Of a stretch of DNA of 50,064 bases, positions 1 through 9,656 are shown piece by piece. Where the stretch lies: NCBI GenBank assembly GCA_903970445.1, contig CAJCIP010000120.1, positions 1 through 50,064 of the forward strand, in the 5' to 3' direction. The notes beneath the pieces were generated by a model. That model worked only from the letters and a program-made list of their open reading frames with translations. It was not told the origin of the DNA and searched no databases. Position 1 is the stretch's first letter; each line of letters opens with the position of its first letter. Both the position numbers and the translations under genes were made by a program. This DNA is from Verrucomicrobia bacterium Tous-C9LFEB. Its GTDB lineage: Bacteria; Acidobacteriota; Terriglobia; Terriglobales; Acidobacteriaceae.

Positions 1-139
1 GCTGTTTGTGATTGCCAGAACTGCGGGTTGGGCCGCGCATGTCATCGAGCAGAGGCAGGACGGCAAAATCATCCGGCCATCGGCCAACTACACCGGACCT
101 GAAGAAGTCGCGTTCGTTGCCCTGGCGCAGCGTCCTTAG
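1..139 (+). CDS. prpC: C-terminal end of citrate synthase / 2-methylcitrate synthase (partial)
   Basis: The window opens inside a reading frame (codons start at base 2) that gives 45 residues and stops with TAG at 137-139. The peptide begins [19 protein letters not shown] and continues with [10 protein letters not shown], which is the typical C-terminal end of the citrate synthase family (Gly-Trp-x-x-His-x-x-Glu-Gln followed by an Arg-Pro segment). The enzyme condenses oxaloacetate with acetyl-CoA or propionyl-CoA. Because prpD follows on the same strand after 116 bases, the 2-methylcitrate synthase role (prpC, propionate degradation) is inferred over the TCA-cycle enzyme; the tail alone cannot separate them. 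The 5' part lies outside the window. Confidence 0.85.
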   Translation, partial: LFVIARTAGWAAHVIEQRQDGKIIRPSANYTGPEEVAFVALAQRP

Positions 140-255
140 CACTCTTTCAGCGGCTGAAGCTCTTATCGTACTAACCGATAGCGGCCGTCTGGAGATGGCC
201 TTTGAAGACAGCCAATGTATCAAATGTTTCCTAAACAGGCATTTGGAGTTATGAC

Positions 256-1707
256 GTGTCCCACAGTTTCAACGCTGAACGTCCCGCGCCCGACAAAGTT
301 CTCATAGACATTGCGGACTACGTTTTCAACTACGAGATTACAAGCGAGCTTGCCTACGAAACAGCGCGCCTTTGCCTGATCGATACGCTTGGCTGTGGCT
401 TGGAGGCGCTGGAGTACCCGGCCTGCACAAAGCTGCTGGGCCCGATTGTTCCTGGTGTTACGGTCTCGCCGGCTGCGCGTGTTCCCGGTACGAACTACGA
501 GCTTGATCCGGTGCAGGCGGCGTTCAACATCGGCACGCTCATCCGTTGGCTTGACTACAACGACACCTGGCTTGCTGCGGAGTGGGGTCATCCATCCGAT
601 AATCTTGGTGGCATTCTCGCGGTGGCCGATTGGCTTTCACGCGGCGGCATGGATGCCTTTGCCCAGTCACTGACAATGAAGTCGGTGCTGACCGCGATGA
701 TCAAGGCGCATGAAATCCAGGGCTGCCTTGCGCTCGAAAACTCCTTCAACAAAGTCGGGTTAGACCATGTGGTGCTGGTGAAAGTCGCATCGACGGCAGT
801 TGTCAGCCAGCTGCTCGGCCTTACCTACGACCAGACAATCGCGGCACTTTCATTGGCCTGGGTTGATGGCCAGAGCCTTCGCACGTATCGTCATGCGCCA
901 AACACGGGCTCGCGGAAAAGCTGGGCGGCAGGTGATGCGACCAGCCGCGCTGTGCGTCTGGCACTGATTGCGAAGACAGGCGAAATGGGCTATCCGTCTG
1001 TTCTTACTGCCGAGAAGTGGGGTTTCTACGATGTGTCGTTTGGCGGGCGCGAGTTCGCGTTCCAGCGGCCGTATGGTTCTTACGTGATGGAGAACGTACT
1101 TTTCAAGATCAGTTTTCCGGCGGAGTTCCACGCGCAGACCGCTGTTGAAGCTGCAATGACGCTTCATCAGCGGCTGGAGCAGCAGGGCAAGAACTCCGCA
1201 GACATTGAGGGCATCACGATTCGTACGCATGAAGCGTGTCTTCGCATCATCGACAAGCGTGGGGCCCTCGACAATCCTGCGGACCGCGATCATTGCATTC
1301 AGTACATGGTTGCCGTCCCCCTCATCCATGGTCGACTGACGGCGTCCGATTACGAGAACGACATCGCATCCGATCCGCGTATCGATGCCCTGCGCAGCAA
1401 GATCACGTGCACGGAGAACACTACGTTTACTGCCGACTATCACGATCCCGAAAAGCGCTCGATTGCGAATTCACTGCTTGTCACGCTCAAGGATGGAAGC
1501 ACTCTCGAAGAAACGGTTGAGTACCCTATCGGGCACAGGCGTAGACGCCAGGACGGAATTCCTAAGTTGCAAGCAAAGTTTGAGACAAACCTCGTGCGCA
1601 AATTTTCTGACCGGCAGCAAACGCGGATTCTTGACGCTTCAGCGAGTCTCGAGAGCTTGGAGAAGATGCCGGTGCGGCAATATGTCGACCTGTTCATCCC
1701 GGAGTGA
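256..1707 (+). CDS. prpD: MmgE/PrpD family 2-methylcitrate dehydratase
   Basis: A 483-residue protein of the usual PrpD length. It carries the family core around residues 95-125, with WLDYNDTWLAAEWGHPSDNLGG (given here by its key residues Asp-Tyr-Asn-Asp-Thr, Trp-Gly-His-Pro and Asp-Asn), and a long MmgE/PrpD C-terminal domain. PrpD dehydrates 2-methylcitrate to 2-methyl-cis-aconitate in the methylcitrate cycle for propionyl-CoA; the protein is cytoplasmic. The start chosen is GTG at 256, preceded by GGAG at 245-248 with a 7-base spacing; the ATG at 251 is out of frame. It follows a citrate-synthase-type gene end, which supports a prp operon. The C-terminal third is slightly richer in Arg/Lys than usual but shows no break. 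Confidence 0.9.
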   Translation: MSHSFNAERPAPDKVLIDIADYVFNYEITSELAYETARLCLIDTLGCGLEALEYPACTKLLGPIVPGVTVSPAARVPGTNYELDPVQAAFNIGTLIRWLDYNDTWLAAEWGHPSDNLGGILAVADWLSRGGMDAFAQSLTMKSVLTAMIKAHEIQGCLALENSFNKVGLDHVVLVKVASTAVVSQLLGLTYDQTIAALSLAWVDGQSLRTYRHAPNTGSRKSWAAGDATSRAVRLALIAKTGEMGYPSVLTAEKWGFYDVSFGGREFAFQRPYGSYVMENVLFKISFPAEFHAQTAVEAAMTLHQRLEQQGKNSADIEGITIRTHEACLRIIDKRGALDNPADRDHCIQYMVAVPLIHGRLTASDYENDIASDPRIDALRSKITCTENTTFTADYHDPEKRSIANSLLVTLKDGSTLEETVEYPIGHRRRRQDGIPKLQAKFETNLVRKFSDRQQTRILDASASLESLEKMPVRQYVDLFIPE

Positions 1708-1764
1708 GCTGCCGAGTCTTGCTGCAACTTCGTGCAAGCTGCGGGGCGGAGCTAAGCTAGCCAT

Positions 1765-2715
1765 ATGGATGTTCGGCGATGCACGGGAGTCTGCGTTGTT
1801 TTCGGAGCCTGGGTTTTGTTCGGCGTCCAGCTTCTGCTTCACGCGCAAGTGGCGTGTCCGCGCGACGCGGCGCAGACTCTCGATTGTGGCAAGCAGTTCT
1901 TCGCCGCGCAGCAGTTGAAGCCGGCTGAGGCCTCCACGCGGCAGTACCTTGTTCTGCATCCTGATTCTGCGGATGGCATGTATTTGCTGGGCCGCATTCT
2001 GCAGGAGAAGAATGAGGCGGCGGAATCGCTGAGCTGGTTCACGAAGGCTGCCGCGATTCGACAGCCTTCGGGTGACGATCTACGTGTCGTTGCGATGGAT
2101 TATGTGCTGCTTAATTCGTATTCTGACGCCGCTCGATGGCTTTCCAGAAGCGTCCAGATGGACCCGGCAAATGCGGAGGCGTGGTACGCACTTGGCCGCT
2201 CCAAGATGATGCTGGGGGACATGCACGGCGCGCGCGCGCCGCTGGAGCGATCCCTAGCGTTGCGACCGAAAGAGTCAAAGGTCGCGAATAATCTGGGCGT
2301 TGTTGCGGAAGCTGAAAATCATCCAGAGGAAGCCGTGGCCTTTTACAAGGATGCCATCGAGTGGCAACTGACGCTGCCGCATCCGAGTGAGCAGCCGTAC
2401 CTCAATCTGGGAACGCTGCTGACCACCCAGCAACAGGCCGCGGAAGCGCTGCCGCTGTTGGCAGAAGCCGTCAAGCTCGCACCAGATGATCCGAAGTGCA
2501 ATGAGGAGTTGGCGAGAGCGGAGGAGCAGCAGGGCGACTTCTCTCACGCCATCGACCATCTCTCGCATGCTGTAGCGCTGCAGCCGAAGAGCGCTCATCT
2601 GCATTTTGAACTCGGTCAGCTCTACCGCCACGCAGGCCAGCCGGAAAAAGCGAAACAGGAACTTACTCTGAGCAGCCAACTGTATGGTTCGCATTCCTCG
2701 GATGCAGAGCCGTAG
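1765..2715 (+). CDS. Secreted TPR-repeat protein
   Basis: A 316-residue protein with an N-terminal hydrophobic signal segment (about residues 9-27, ending near HAQVA) and then tandem tetratricopeptide repeats covering most of the chain; the Gly-Leu-Tyr/Ala spacing of TPR helices is seen in YLLGRILQEKNEAAES, WYALGRSKMMLGD and HFELGQLYRHAGQPEKA. TPR arrays mediate protein-protein contact, and the signal segment places it in the periplasm or outside the cell. It is followed 27 bases later on the same strand by a VCBS/ASPIC protein, a pairing common in Acidobacteria, so the two probably act together. No enzyme motif is visible and the exact role is unknown. Confidence 0.75.
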   Translation: MDVRRCTGVCVVFGAWVLFGVQLLLHAQVACPRDAAQTLDCGKQFFAAQQLKPAEASTRQYLVLHPDSADGMYLLGRILQEKNEAAESLSWFTKAAAIRQPSGDDLRVVAMDYVLLNSYSDAARWLSRSVQMDPANAEAWYALGRSKMMLGDMHGARAPLERSLALRPKESKVANNLGVVAEAENHPEEAVAFYKDAIEWQLTLPHPSEQPYLNLGTLLTTQQQAAEALPLLAEAVKLAPDDPKCNEELARAEEQQGDFSHAIDHLSHAVALQPKSAHLHFELGQLYRHAGQPEKAKQELTLSSQLYGSHSSDAEP

Positions 2716-2742
2716 GGCAAGCGGTATTAGTCTAGGCAGGTC

Positions 2743-4560
2743 ATGAAGTGTTGCTGCCTAACCTCTTGCTTCGTTGCATTTACGCTTGCGGTGCGCTGCG
2801 GCATAGCTTCGGCACAGTCAGGCATGCAGCCGCAGACGAACAGTGGAGTGAATACGGGAGCGCCGCACGCGGCAGTTCTGGACTCGCACAACCGTCCCAT
2901 CACGGCGGGCGGGACGGTGAAGACCGGGCCGATTGTTTTCCAGGATGTCGCGAAGGAGAGTGGCCTTGCTACGTGGACTCACCGCATGGGTGGCGCGCAG
3001 AAGAACTTCATCCTTGAAACGGTAGGTTCCGGCGTTGGCCTTATTGACTATGACAACGACGGTTGGATGGACATCTACCTCGTCAACGGATCCACATACG
3101 AAGCGGAAGCGGGGAAAGCAACCCCGCCGCACGCCGCACTTTTTCACAACAACCGTGACGGAACGTTCACAAATGTGACAGCTAAAGCCGGAGTAGCCAA
3201 TGATCGATGGGGTTTTGGAGTCGCGGTCGCAGACTATGACAACGACGGCTGGCCTGATCTGTATGTCACCAACTTCGGCAAGAATCGGCTATACCACAAC
3301 AACCACGACGGCACCTTCACGGACGTTGCGGAGAAGGCTGGGATAGCGCTAGGGAATTGGTCGACGGGAGCCACGTGGGGCGATTACGATGGCGATGGTC
3401 TGCTCGACCTCTTTGTGCCTGGTTACGTGCATTACGATATGGCGTTTCCGCCAGGCAAAGGGCGCGATGGAACAGTCACCTCCTGCAGGTTCCGTGGCGC
3501 TCCGGTGATGTGCGGACCGCGTGGATTGCCCGGCGAGCCGGATCATCTCTTCCACAATAATGGGGACGGCACCTTTACCGACGTGAGCGCGAGCGCTGGT
3601 GTGGAGGATAAGGCGAAGTACTATGGCTTGGCTTCGTTGTTTATCGATGTGAATGACGATGGCAAAGTAGATTTGCTGGTCGCGAACGATTCCACGCCGA
3701 ACTACCTCTACCTGAACAAGGGCAAAGGTGTTTTTGAGGATGCGAGCTTCGCATCGGGATATGCCTTGAATGAGAGTGGGCGTGAGACCGCATCGATGGG
3801 CATCGCGGCTGGTGATATCACGCATGACGGCAAGGTTGACCTCTTCAACACGACGTTCTCTGACGACTACAAGCCCCTGTACCACAACGATGGCGATGGG
3901 AGCTTTACCGACGTCAGCTATCGCATGGGCATCGCGGAGCCGACGATTCCGTTCCTCGGATGGGGTGACGCGTTCTTCGACTATGACAACGATGGTTGGC
4001 TCGACCTGATGGAGGCGAACGGGCATGTCTACCCGGCCGTCGACGATCAATCCTGGGGAACGAGCTACAAGCAGCATCCCTTACTGTTTCACAACAACGC
4101 GGGCAAACTTCAACTTGTCCCGGCGGTAGAAGGTTCTGGACTGGCCGTTCTCGGCGTCGAACGCGGTCTAGCATTCGGTGACTTATTCAACGACGGCAAG
4201 ATCGATGTGGTGATCAGCAACATGGACGGAACGCCGACGATCCTGCGCAATGTTGTGATGAACAAAAACCACTGGATTGAATTGAAGCTGGTTGGTGGAG
4301 CGAAGACACCGCGAGATGCCGTGGGGGCCACTGTCTATGTCACCGCAAACGGCTTCCGCCAGCGCACCGACGTAACCAGCGGAGGCAGCTACGCATCCTC
4401 CTCGGATCCGCGCGTGCATTTCGGCATTGGCGCGGCGACTTCAGTAGATAAAGTTGAGGTTCACTGGCCCGGCGGCGTCGTTGAGACGATCAAGCTTCCA
4501 GGCGTGGACAACATCTACACCGTAGAGCAGCATAGTGGCGTGGGCAAGCTCGTGAAGTAG
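2743..4560 (+). CDS. Secreted FG-GAP/VCBS repeat protein with C-terminal ASPIC/UnbV domain (CRTAC-like)
   Basis: A 605-residue protein. Residues 1-25 form a signal peptide ending at about IASAQS. The body has at least seven calcium-binding-type loops of the form Asp-x-(Asn/Asp)-x-Asp-Gly-x-x-Asp, for example DYDNDGWMD, DYDNDGWPD, DYDGDGLLD, DVNDDGKVD, DYDNDGWLD and DLFNDGKID, as expected for a beta-propeller of FG-GAP/VCBS repeats. The last about 70 residues (VGATVYV... WPGGVVETI) match the ASPIC/UnbV domain found at the end of CRTAC1-like proteins. It is secreted and its biological role is not established. It sits 27 bases after the TPR gene, most likely in the same transcript. Confidence 0.85.
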   Translation: MKCCCLTSCFVAFTLAVRCGIASAQSGMQPQTNSGVNTGAPHAAVLDSHNRPITAGGTVKTGPIVFQDVAKESGLATWTHRMGGAQKNFILETVGSGVGLIDYDNDGWMDIYLVNGSTYEAEAGKATPPHAALFHNNRDGTFTNVTAKAGVANDRWGFGVAVADYDNDGWPDLYVTNFGKNRLYHNNHDGTFTDVAEKAGIALGNWSTGATWGDYDGDGLLDLFVPGYVHYDMAFPPGKGRDGTVTSCRFRGAPVMCGPRGLPGEPDHLFHNNGDGTFTDVSASAGVEDKAKYYGLASLFIDVNDDGKVDLLVANDSTPNYLYLNKGKGVFEDASFASGYALNESGRETASMGIAAGDITHDGKVDLFNTTFSDDYKPLYHNDGDGSFTDVSYRMGIAEPTIPFLGWGDAFFDYDNDGWLDLMEANGHVYPAVDDQSWGTSYKQHPLLFHNNAGKLQLVPAVEGSGLAVLGVERGLAFGDLFNDGKIDVVISNMDGTPTILRNVVMNKNHWIELKLVGGAKTPRDAVGATVYVTANGFRQRTDVTSGGSYASSSDPRVHFGIGAATSVDKVEVHWPGGVVETIKLPGVDNIYTVEQHSGVGKLVK

Positions 4561-4613
4561 ACGCATTTCAGAGCGCCTTTGCGGTCGCTGGTCTTTGCGG
4601 GGCCGACGAGTGC

Positions 4614-4660
4614 CCTCAAGCACTAGCCGGCGTCTGAGGAATGCTTGCTAGTGCTTGAGG
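4614..4660. repeat. 14-bp perfect inverted repeat between convergent genes
   Basis: CCTCAAGCACTAGC at 4614-4627 is repeated exactly as its reverse complement at 4647-4660, with a 19-base loop. It lies between the end of the plus-strand ASPIC gene (4560) and the end of the minus-strand Ig-repeat gene (4685). The position suits a two-way transcription terminator, but neither side has a clear T run, so a small palindromic repeat is an equal reading. Confidence 0.6.
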
Positions 4661-4684
4661 ACTGTGGGGCAGACGGGTACTTCT

Positions 4685-7636
4685 TTATTGAACAACGATA
4701 GAGATCGTAGTGGAGTGTGAAGCGGTACCACTGACAGCTGTAATGGTCGCGTTGTACGTACCTGCGGCGGTGCTCGGCGCGATGCCGGTTCCACATCCAC
4801 TCATCCCGACTAAGCCGAATCCCAAGAGGACGATGGCAATCTGAACCAGCCTGCGTCTGCGCAAGAGAAGTCCGAGCGGCGCCAAGAGGGCGAAGAACAG
4901 AGCACGCCCGTGGGAATTCGGTGAATCTCCGTTGGAGGCCTGGGTGAATGCCTTGGCTGTGGTGATGGTGATCTCGGCGTCAGCTTGAGTGGAAGTGGAG
5001 CTGAGTTGGACGTTGCCTGCAGTGCACGTAGCCATCGTCATGGCTGCCGGCAGGCTGCAGGTCACGTTGACCGTTCCGGCAAATCCCTGCTGGCCTGAGA
5101 GCAGCACATTTGTTGAAGCAGGTGTTCCATCCTGCACTGTGATCGATTGCGGGATGGATATCTGGAAGTCCTGAACGGTGAACGAAGTGCTGGCCGTAGC
5201 TGCGGAATAATTTCCCGACGCCGCTTGTGTGGCAGACACCGTGACGACGCCACCCCCCTGGAGAGTAATCAGGTTGCCGCTAAGTGTTGCAGGTCCGCTC
5301 ACTGTCCAGCTGATCGGACCTTGTGAAGGTGATGCAGCGGAGGGTGCAAACGGTGCGACTCCGAAGATCTTGGTTCCGATGGTGCTGATCGTGAGGGCCG
5401 GCGCCACCGGCAACACTTGGAAGTTGGTTGTGATCGTCGTTGCGGAGTAGTTTCCGGCTGCTGCCTGGCTGGCCTGGACTAATACCGTCCCCACGCCTGA
5501 GGTAGTCACCACGTTTGCTGAGACAGTAGCGGGTCCGCTCAGGATCGTGTATGTGATCGCGCCAGCTGAAAGCGAAGTGGCTGAAACAGTGAAAGACGGC
5601 GCGCCGTACGTTTGATCCGGAATGGGAGCAAACTGCAGTGCGGCTGCGGTGCTCTTTACCTGGAACGAAGCGTTCGCTGTGGCCGCTGTGTAGTTTGTCG
5701 TCGGAGCCTGGCTGGCTTGCAGACTCACAGTGCCTGTACCGGTTACAGTGACAACGTTCGCTGCAACCGTCGCCGGGCCGCTGACAACTGCATACGCAAC
5801 GGCGCCGGTAGACGCAGACGACGCGGTCACCGCAAAAGGAGCGGCACCGTACGTCTGGTCAGCGATCGCGTTGAAGGTGAGCGTAGGGGTTGCAGGCGTG
5901 ACTTGAAAGCTGATGGTTGCCGATGCCGAGGGATACGACCCAGCGGCTGCTTGGACGGCCTGCACTGTCACGGTTCCAACACCGTTCACGGAGACGACGT
6001 TCCCTGCGATCGTCGCGGGACCACTCACGATCGAATATGTCACGACGCCGCTCGACTGAGAGGACGCGGAGACGGGGAAAGGAGCGGCGCCAAACGTCTG
6101 ATTGGAGATTGGGGCGAACTGCAACGTTGATGTGGCACTTACCACGTTGAAGGAGACGGTGGCAGTGGCAGCGGCATAGCTGCCGGCAGCGGCCTGGCTG
6201 GCCTGGAGCGTGACGGTTCCTATTCCAATCAAGGTCACTAAGTTCCCTGAGATCGTCGCTGGTCCACCGACAACGGAGTACGTTATTGCGCCCGTAGATG
6301 CTGAGCTCGCCCAAACAGTAAAGGGCATGGCGCCGATGGTTTTGTCGGGTATGGGCACGAAGCTCAGGCCTGCGGAGGCAGTGGCTTGCACAGTTACTGT
6401 CGTCGTCGCTGTTGATGTTCCGTATGCATTGCGACTTGTCAGGGTATACGTTGTGGTCTGCGTCGGAGAGACGCTGACAATGCCTCGCGTGAAACCGACC
6501 TGGTCGATATACGAGTAAGACCCGTCAGAAACCGAAGTCAGATTGACGCTTTGGCCTGGAGTAATGGTGGAAGACGACGCGGTGAAACTCGAGATAACGG
6601 GCGGAGCACCTGTGGGCGCGGTCGCTGAGTCATACACGCTTTCCATGTTCACGACTTCAAAAGCTGACGAAGGAACACTTTTCAGGTGGCTTAGATCGTC
6701 ATCATCCCAGCGTGCATCCGGTGTTCCCTGAAAGAACATGTCCGAACCATTGTCGGCGAGGATCATCCCGTACTGTTTCATGGCCTTCAGGATGATCTGG
6801 TTTGTTGGAGAAAATCCTGAGATGTCGAAATTTGCTTTGAGCCGGATGCGCATGCCCATGATGTTGTCCGTCCCCCACAGAGTTCCGGCCGCGTGGGTCG
6901 CGGGAGCTACAAAGTAGCCGTCGTTCGCATCGTTCTTTGTATGGTTTGCAGTAAAGCGAATTGCGTGATTGATCTGGCCGGCCGCAACTTCGTCATAGCG
7001 AACCAGTCCTTCAAAGACTGACAGACCGGCAGCGTCGGTGGAGGTGGCACCATACGGGCGCTTTTCCACGGACAACATATCCCACATCGCAGCATTGGAA
7101 GCACTCCACGCGGGTGTGGATATCTTGCAACTTCCTGCCTGGTAGAGCTCGTAGATGACGCAGCTGTTTCGGTCAATGATGATGGCATGCCGGTCACTTC
7201 CATCTGTAGGGCAGTCCCCAGGGTTTCCTTCAATGGGAAGATCAGCTGGAATCGGGTAGTTAGCGACATCGCTTTCGTCCGGATAGTTGAAGTTCACAAA
7301 AGGGGTGAACCCTATCACGGAAGAATCGACAACCGTATACGGGATGCCGTAAGCGCCGCCAGCGACAGAGCTGAAATCGGGATGCAGGTACCGGTTGGCC
7401 AGATCTCCGCTTGTGGTGATGATCTTGGTGGAATTCGGGTCAAGCGGAGCAGCACTAATGTCCTGGTGCCACGCGTCATTTGAGGAGGGGACGAATCCAT
7501 TCAATGCGCCGAGAGGACCGAGCGAGATCGCGGAGCAGCTGTTGACCTGAGTACTGGTTTGCGCGGAAAGCGGCGTTAGACCGGCGCAACTTATGACCAA
7601 TCCTACAAGACTCTTTAATAAAAGCGACGACCGCAT
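4685..7636 (-). CDS. Large secreted Ig-repeat surface protein with N-terminal domain shared with the 12374-13402 protein
   Basis: The start is taken at ATG 7636, which has GGAG seven bases upstream and opens a signal peptide (MRSSLLLKSLVGLVISCAG, cleaved near LSAQT); the product is 983 residues. Order of parts: an N-terminal domain of about 330 residues with blocks YGIPYTVVDSS, DESDVANYPIPADLPIEG, DAAGLSVFEGLVRYDEV, MILADNGSDMFFQG and ARWDDDDL; one Ig-like stretch; five tandem repeats of about 80 residues (each with a F-x-x-I-x-[DN]-x-T-[FY]-G core, a SGPAT segment and a Q-A-x-x-x-Y-x-A segment); another beta-rich stretch; a hydrophobic helix followed by RRRR and a second helix ending in MSGCG, which resembles a lipobox; and a short Thr/Ser-rich end. 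It is probably attached to or exposed at the cell surface. The N-terminal domain has no function known to me. Confidence 0.75.
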   Translation of the reverse strand: MRSSLLLKSLVGLVISCAGLTPLSAQTSTQVNSCSAISLGPLGALNGFVPSSNDAWHQDISAAPLDPNSTKIITTSGDLANRYLHPDFSSVAGGAYGIPYTVVDSSVIGFTPFVNFNYPDESDVANYPIPADLPIEGNPGDCPTDGSDRHAIIIDRNSCVIYELYQAGSCKISTPAWSASNAAMWDMLSVEKRPYGATSTDAAGLSVFEGLVRYDEVAAGQINHAIRFTANHTKNDANDGYFVAPATHAAGTLWGTDNIMGMRIRLKANFDISGFSPTNQIILKAMKQYGMILADNGSDMFFQGTPDARWDDDDLSHLKSVPSSAFEVVNMESVYDSATAPTGAPPVISSFTASSSTITPGQSVNLTSVSDGSYSYIDQVGFTRGIVSVSPTQTTTYTLTSRNAYGTSTATTTVTVQATASAGLSFVPIPDKTIGAMPFTVWASSASTGAITYSVVGGPATISGNLVTLIGIGTVTLQASQAAAGSYAAATATVSFNVVSATSTLQFAPISNQTFGAAPFPVSASSQSSGVVTYSIVSGPATIAGNVVSVNGVGTVTVQAVQAAAGSYPSASATISFQVTPATPTLTFNAIADQTYGAAPFAVTASSASTGAVAYAVVSGPATVAANVVTVTGTGTVSLQASQAPTTNYTAATANASFQVKSTAAALQFAPIPDQTYGAPSFTVSATSLSAGAITYTILSGPATVSANVVTTSGVGTVLVQASQAAAGNYSATTITTNFQVLPVAPALTISTIGTKIFGVAPFAPSAASPSQGPISWTVSGPATLSGNLITLQGGGVVTVSATQAASGNYSAATASTSFTVQDFQISIPQSITVQDGTPASTNVLLSGQQGFAGTVNVTCSLPAAMTMATCTAGNVQLSSTSTQADAEITITTAKAFTQASNGDSPNSHGRALFFALLAPLGLLLRRRRLVQIAIVLLGFGLVGMSGCGTGIAPSTAAGTYNATITAVSGTASHSTTISIVVQ

Positions 7637-7998
7637 GCGTTGACTCCAGTAAGTGCTCACCTGCAAGCGGACGAGTCCTAATGCTCGCAGGCACGGCATG
7701 CGTGCAGAGTACGAAGAGTGTTTACCAGCATCAATGACGAAAGAGATTGGTGACCTACATCAAATTATTCAGTTCTGCCGCTTTCGCGGCAGGACTAAAG
7801 CACGTGAAACGAAGACTTTGGTGCGCCGCACAGGGAGGGCTTACGACTCGCATCCGGTAGTTGTAAGGGAAGCCGACAGGTACTCTTCTAAAGACGAAAC
7901 AGTTTATAACGCAGATTACAGCGAAGCCTGCTGGGTATGGGTGATTTGCAAATCAATCGTTCAACTCAGATGGATCTGCCGCAATGTGAGAAACAAGT
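7637..7998. other. Gene-free stretch upstream of the Ig-repeat protein gene
   Basis: 362 bases without a supported gene. It should hold the promoter of the minus-strand surface protein gene. The only clear structure is a perfect hairpin, CTGCCGC-TTTC-GCGGCAG, at 7776-7793 (a GAAA tetraloop when read on the minus strand), with no T run beside it. I compared it by eye with the c-di-GMP-I riboswitch pattern and saw no match. Confidence 0.5.
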
Positions 7999-9408
7999 TC
8001 AATGAATAATGTTCCGCGCCCGCATGATTACATAGAGAACCAAAATGGCCGCGGCCGTTGTTGCTGCCGAAATCTTAAAAAGCAAAGGCAAGTTTTCCGC
8101 CGGGGTTTCCGTGGAAAACTGCGTCATCCTCTGGGCCGCATAGACCATGCCGAAGTACATGAAGAGGAACATGGAGAATGTTCTTGAGAGAAACCAGCCC
8201 GCAGTAAGCATGCCGACCAAAGCTATTGGCATGATCCGCAGAATGTCTTTGCCTTCTCGCACCTGAAGCTGGGATACACATTCGATGGAACTAACGTCTA
8301 CATTCCTGGTAGTCGGAACGTCTATAAGAGTTACCGGTTCCCAAGAACTTATTCCTTCCTCATCGAGATGAGAGAACTTAGCGTCTGTTGCTATGCCAAC
8401 TACACCCATATTCAAGTCGCCGTCAACTTGCTTCAACGGCGTTGCCGAGAATCGCATTGCCGCACGCATGCTCGACACAATAAGCAGTATCCAGAAAAAA
8501 AGCCCAACAACACCCAATTCAGCTGCACAAATCACAACAGAGTTGTGTGCAGTGATCCCGTATTTATCCACAAAGTTGCCTAATCCCATCCCGAAGATAG
8601 GGTGCGCCTTTAGCGACTCAATTCCGTCGTACCAAAGATCGAGCCTGTCAGCGCCAGAGTCCATAGATATATCTCTGCCACCCGACCACCCTAGAGCGAA
8701 CATGGCGGCGACGAGTAATGCTGCAAGAAGTGAGGCCGGGAGAAGCCCAACTTTTCTTCTGGCGGAAAACAGTACAACAGCCGCCATCGCAACCATGGCA
8801 CCCCTGGAGTGCGTTAGATATATTCCAACCAGCAGCACTGCGATCGGTATGCCTAGCAGCAGAAGGTTTAGCGCAAGGAACTTTTTTTTCCAAAGGAAGA
8901 TGCACGGCACGAGCGACACCATTACCTGAGACAGATCGTTCGGATCATGAACGAAACCCAGTCCCCTCAGACGGCGAAGCGTTCCGTTACCCCAGAGGTA
9001 GTCGCTCGGGATGACGTTAGCCTGGAGATCATGCAAACCCATGTACATAAAGAAGACACTGCCAAGGAAGAACATGACGATGATGCACGTAAAATGCCAC
9101 TTTCGTTTACAGTTCACTGCAACCAGAAGGAACGCGAACGCTGGTTGTAGAAAACCATAGAGTGGACCAATCGTACCGCCCAGCCATCCGCTTTGCGCGA
9201 TAGAAATAAATATCGCTATGGCCAGACCCGCAAGTGCAATGGTCTGTGGAGCGCGGGACAAACCTGAGCTAGAAAAGTTGGGTATAGATGAAACGATGGC
9301 CAAGATAACGACTGCTACTTCAACATGGTAGTCAGTAAGCGAACCAAAAAGAACTGGCGGTGTCAGGTACGCGGTGACGAGATAGAGTAGCGTAAAAAAA
9401 TAACTCAT
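7999..9408 (-). CDS. O-antigen ligase/polymerase family membrane protein (Wzy-type)
   Basis: A 469-residue integral membrane protein with about ten to twelve hydrophobic segments. It holds the Wzy_C/WaaL signature: the Ser-Arg-Gly-Ala block in YLTHSRGAMVAMAAVV, a following HPIFGMGLGNF segment and AHNSVVICAAELG in the large periplasmic loop. Proteins of this family polymerise or ligate repeat units carried on undecaprenyl-PP at the periplasmic face. A hydrophilic insertion of about 60 residues near residues 330-390 separates the last membrane segments. In this locus it is the likely exopolysaccharide polymerase; an O-glycosylation ligase associated with exosortase systems is the alternative. 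Start at ATG 9408. Confidence 0.8.
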   Translation of the reverse strand: MSYFFTLLYLVTAYLTPPVLFGSLTDYHVEVAVVILAIVSSIPNFSSSGLSRAPQTIALAGLAIAIFISIAQSGWLGGTIGPLYGFLQPAFAFLLVAVNCKRKWHFTCIIVMFFLGSVFFMYMGLHDLQANVIPSDYLWGNGTLRRLRGLGFVHDPNDLSQVMVSLVPCIFLWKKKFLALNLLLLGIPIAVLLVGIYLTHSRGAMVAMAAVVLFSARRKVGLLPASLLAALLVAAMFALGWSGGRDISMDSGADRLDLWYDGIESLKAHPIFGMGLGNFVDKYGITAHNSVVICAAELGVVGLFFWILLIVSSMRAAMRFSATPLKQVDGDLNMGVVGIATDAKFSHLDEEGISSWEPVTLIDVPTTRNVDVSSIECVSQLQVREGKDILRIMPIALVGMLTAGWFLSRTFSMFLFMYFGMVYAAQRMTQFSTETPAENLPLLFKISAATTAAAILVLYVIMRARNIIH

Positions 9409-9656
9409 ATCTATTTCATGAACCTAGCTTCAGCGCTGCGTTTGTCATCGGAACCTGCGCAGCGACAAACCCGAAAGGACTCTATGAGAAGAATGGGAGC
9501 GCTAGCCCGGCCTCTAACACGTCCCGGACGAGGACAATCCATAAATTGTGGCGCAATTGCAATTAGATAAATACCTTCAGCGAGAGTTAGCGATAGGGAT
9601 GCATGTGCGCGAGTTGATCGCGCGGCAGTGAAATGTTTGTGTCAAATCGTTAGGTG

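Noticed and set aside
220..591. Minus-strand open frame opposite prpD
   Set aside because: Antisense shadow of a well-supported gene.
5612..6130. Plus-strand Cys/Arg-rich open frame opposite the Ig-repeat gene
   Set aside because: Shadow of the tandem repeats on the minus strand.
7653..8009. Plus-strand open frame of 118 residues upstream of the Ig-repeat gene
   Set aside because: No family motifs, lies over the promoter region and the end of the polymerase gene on the other strand.
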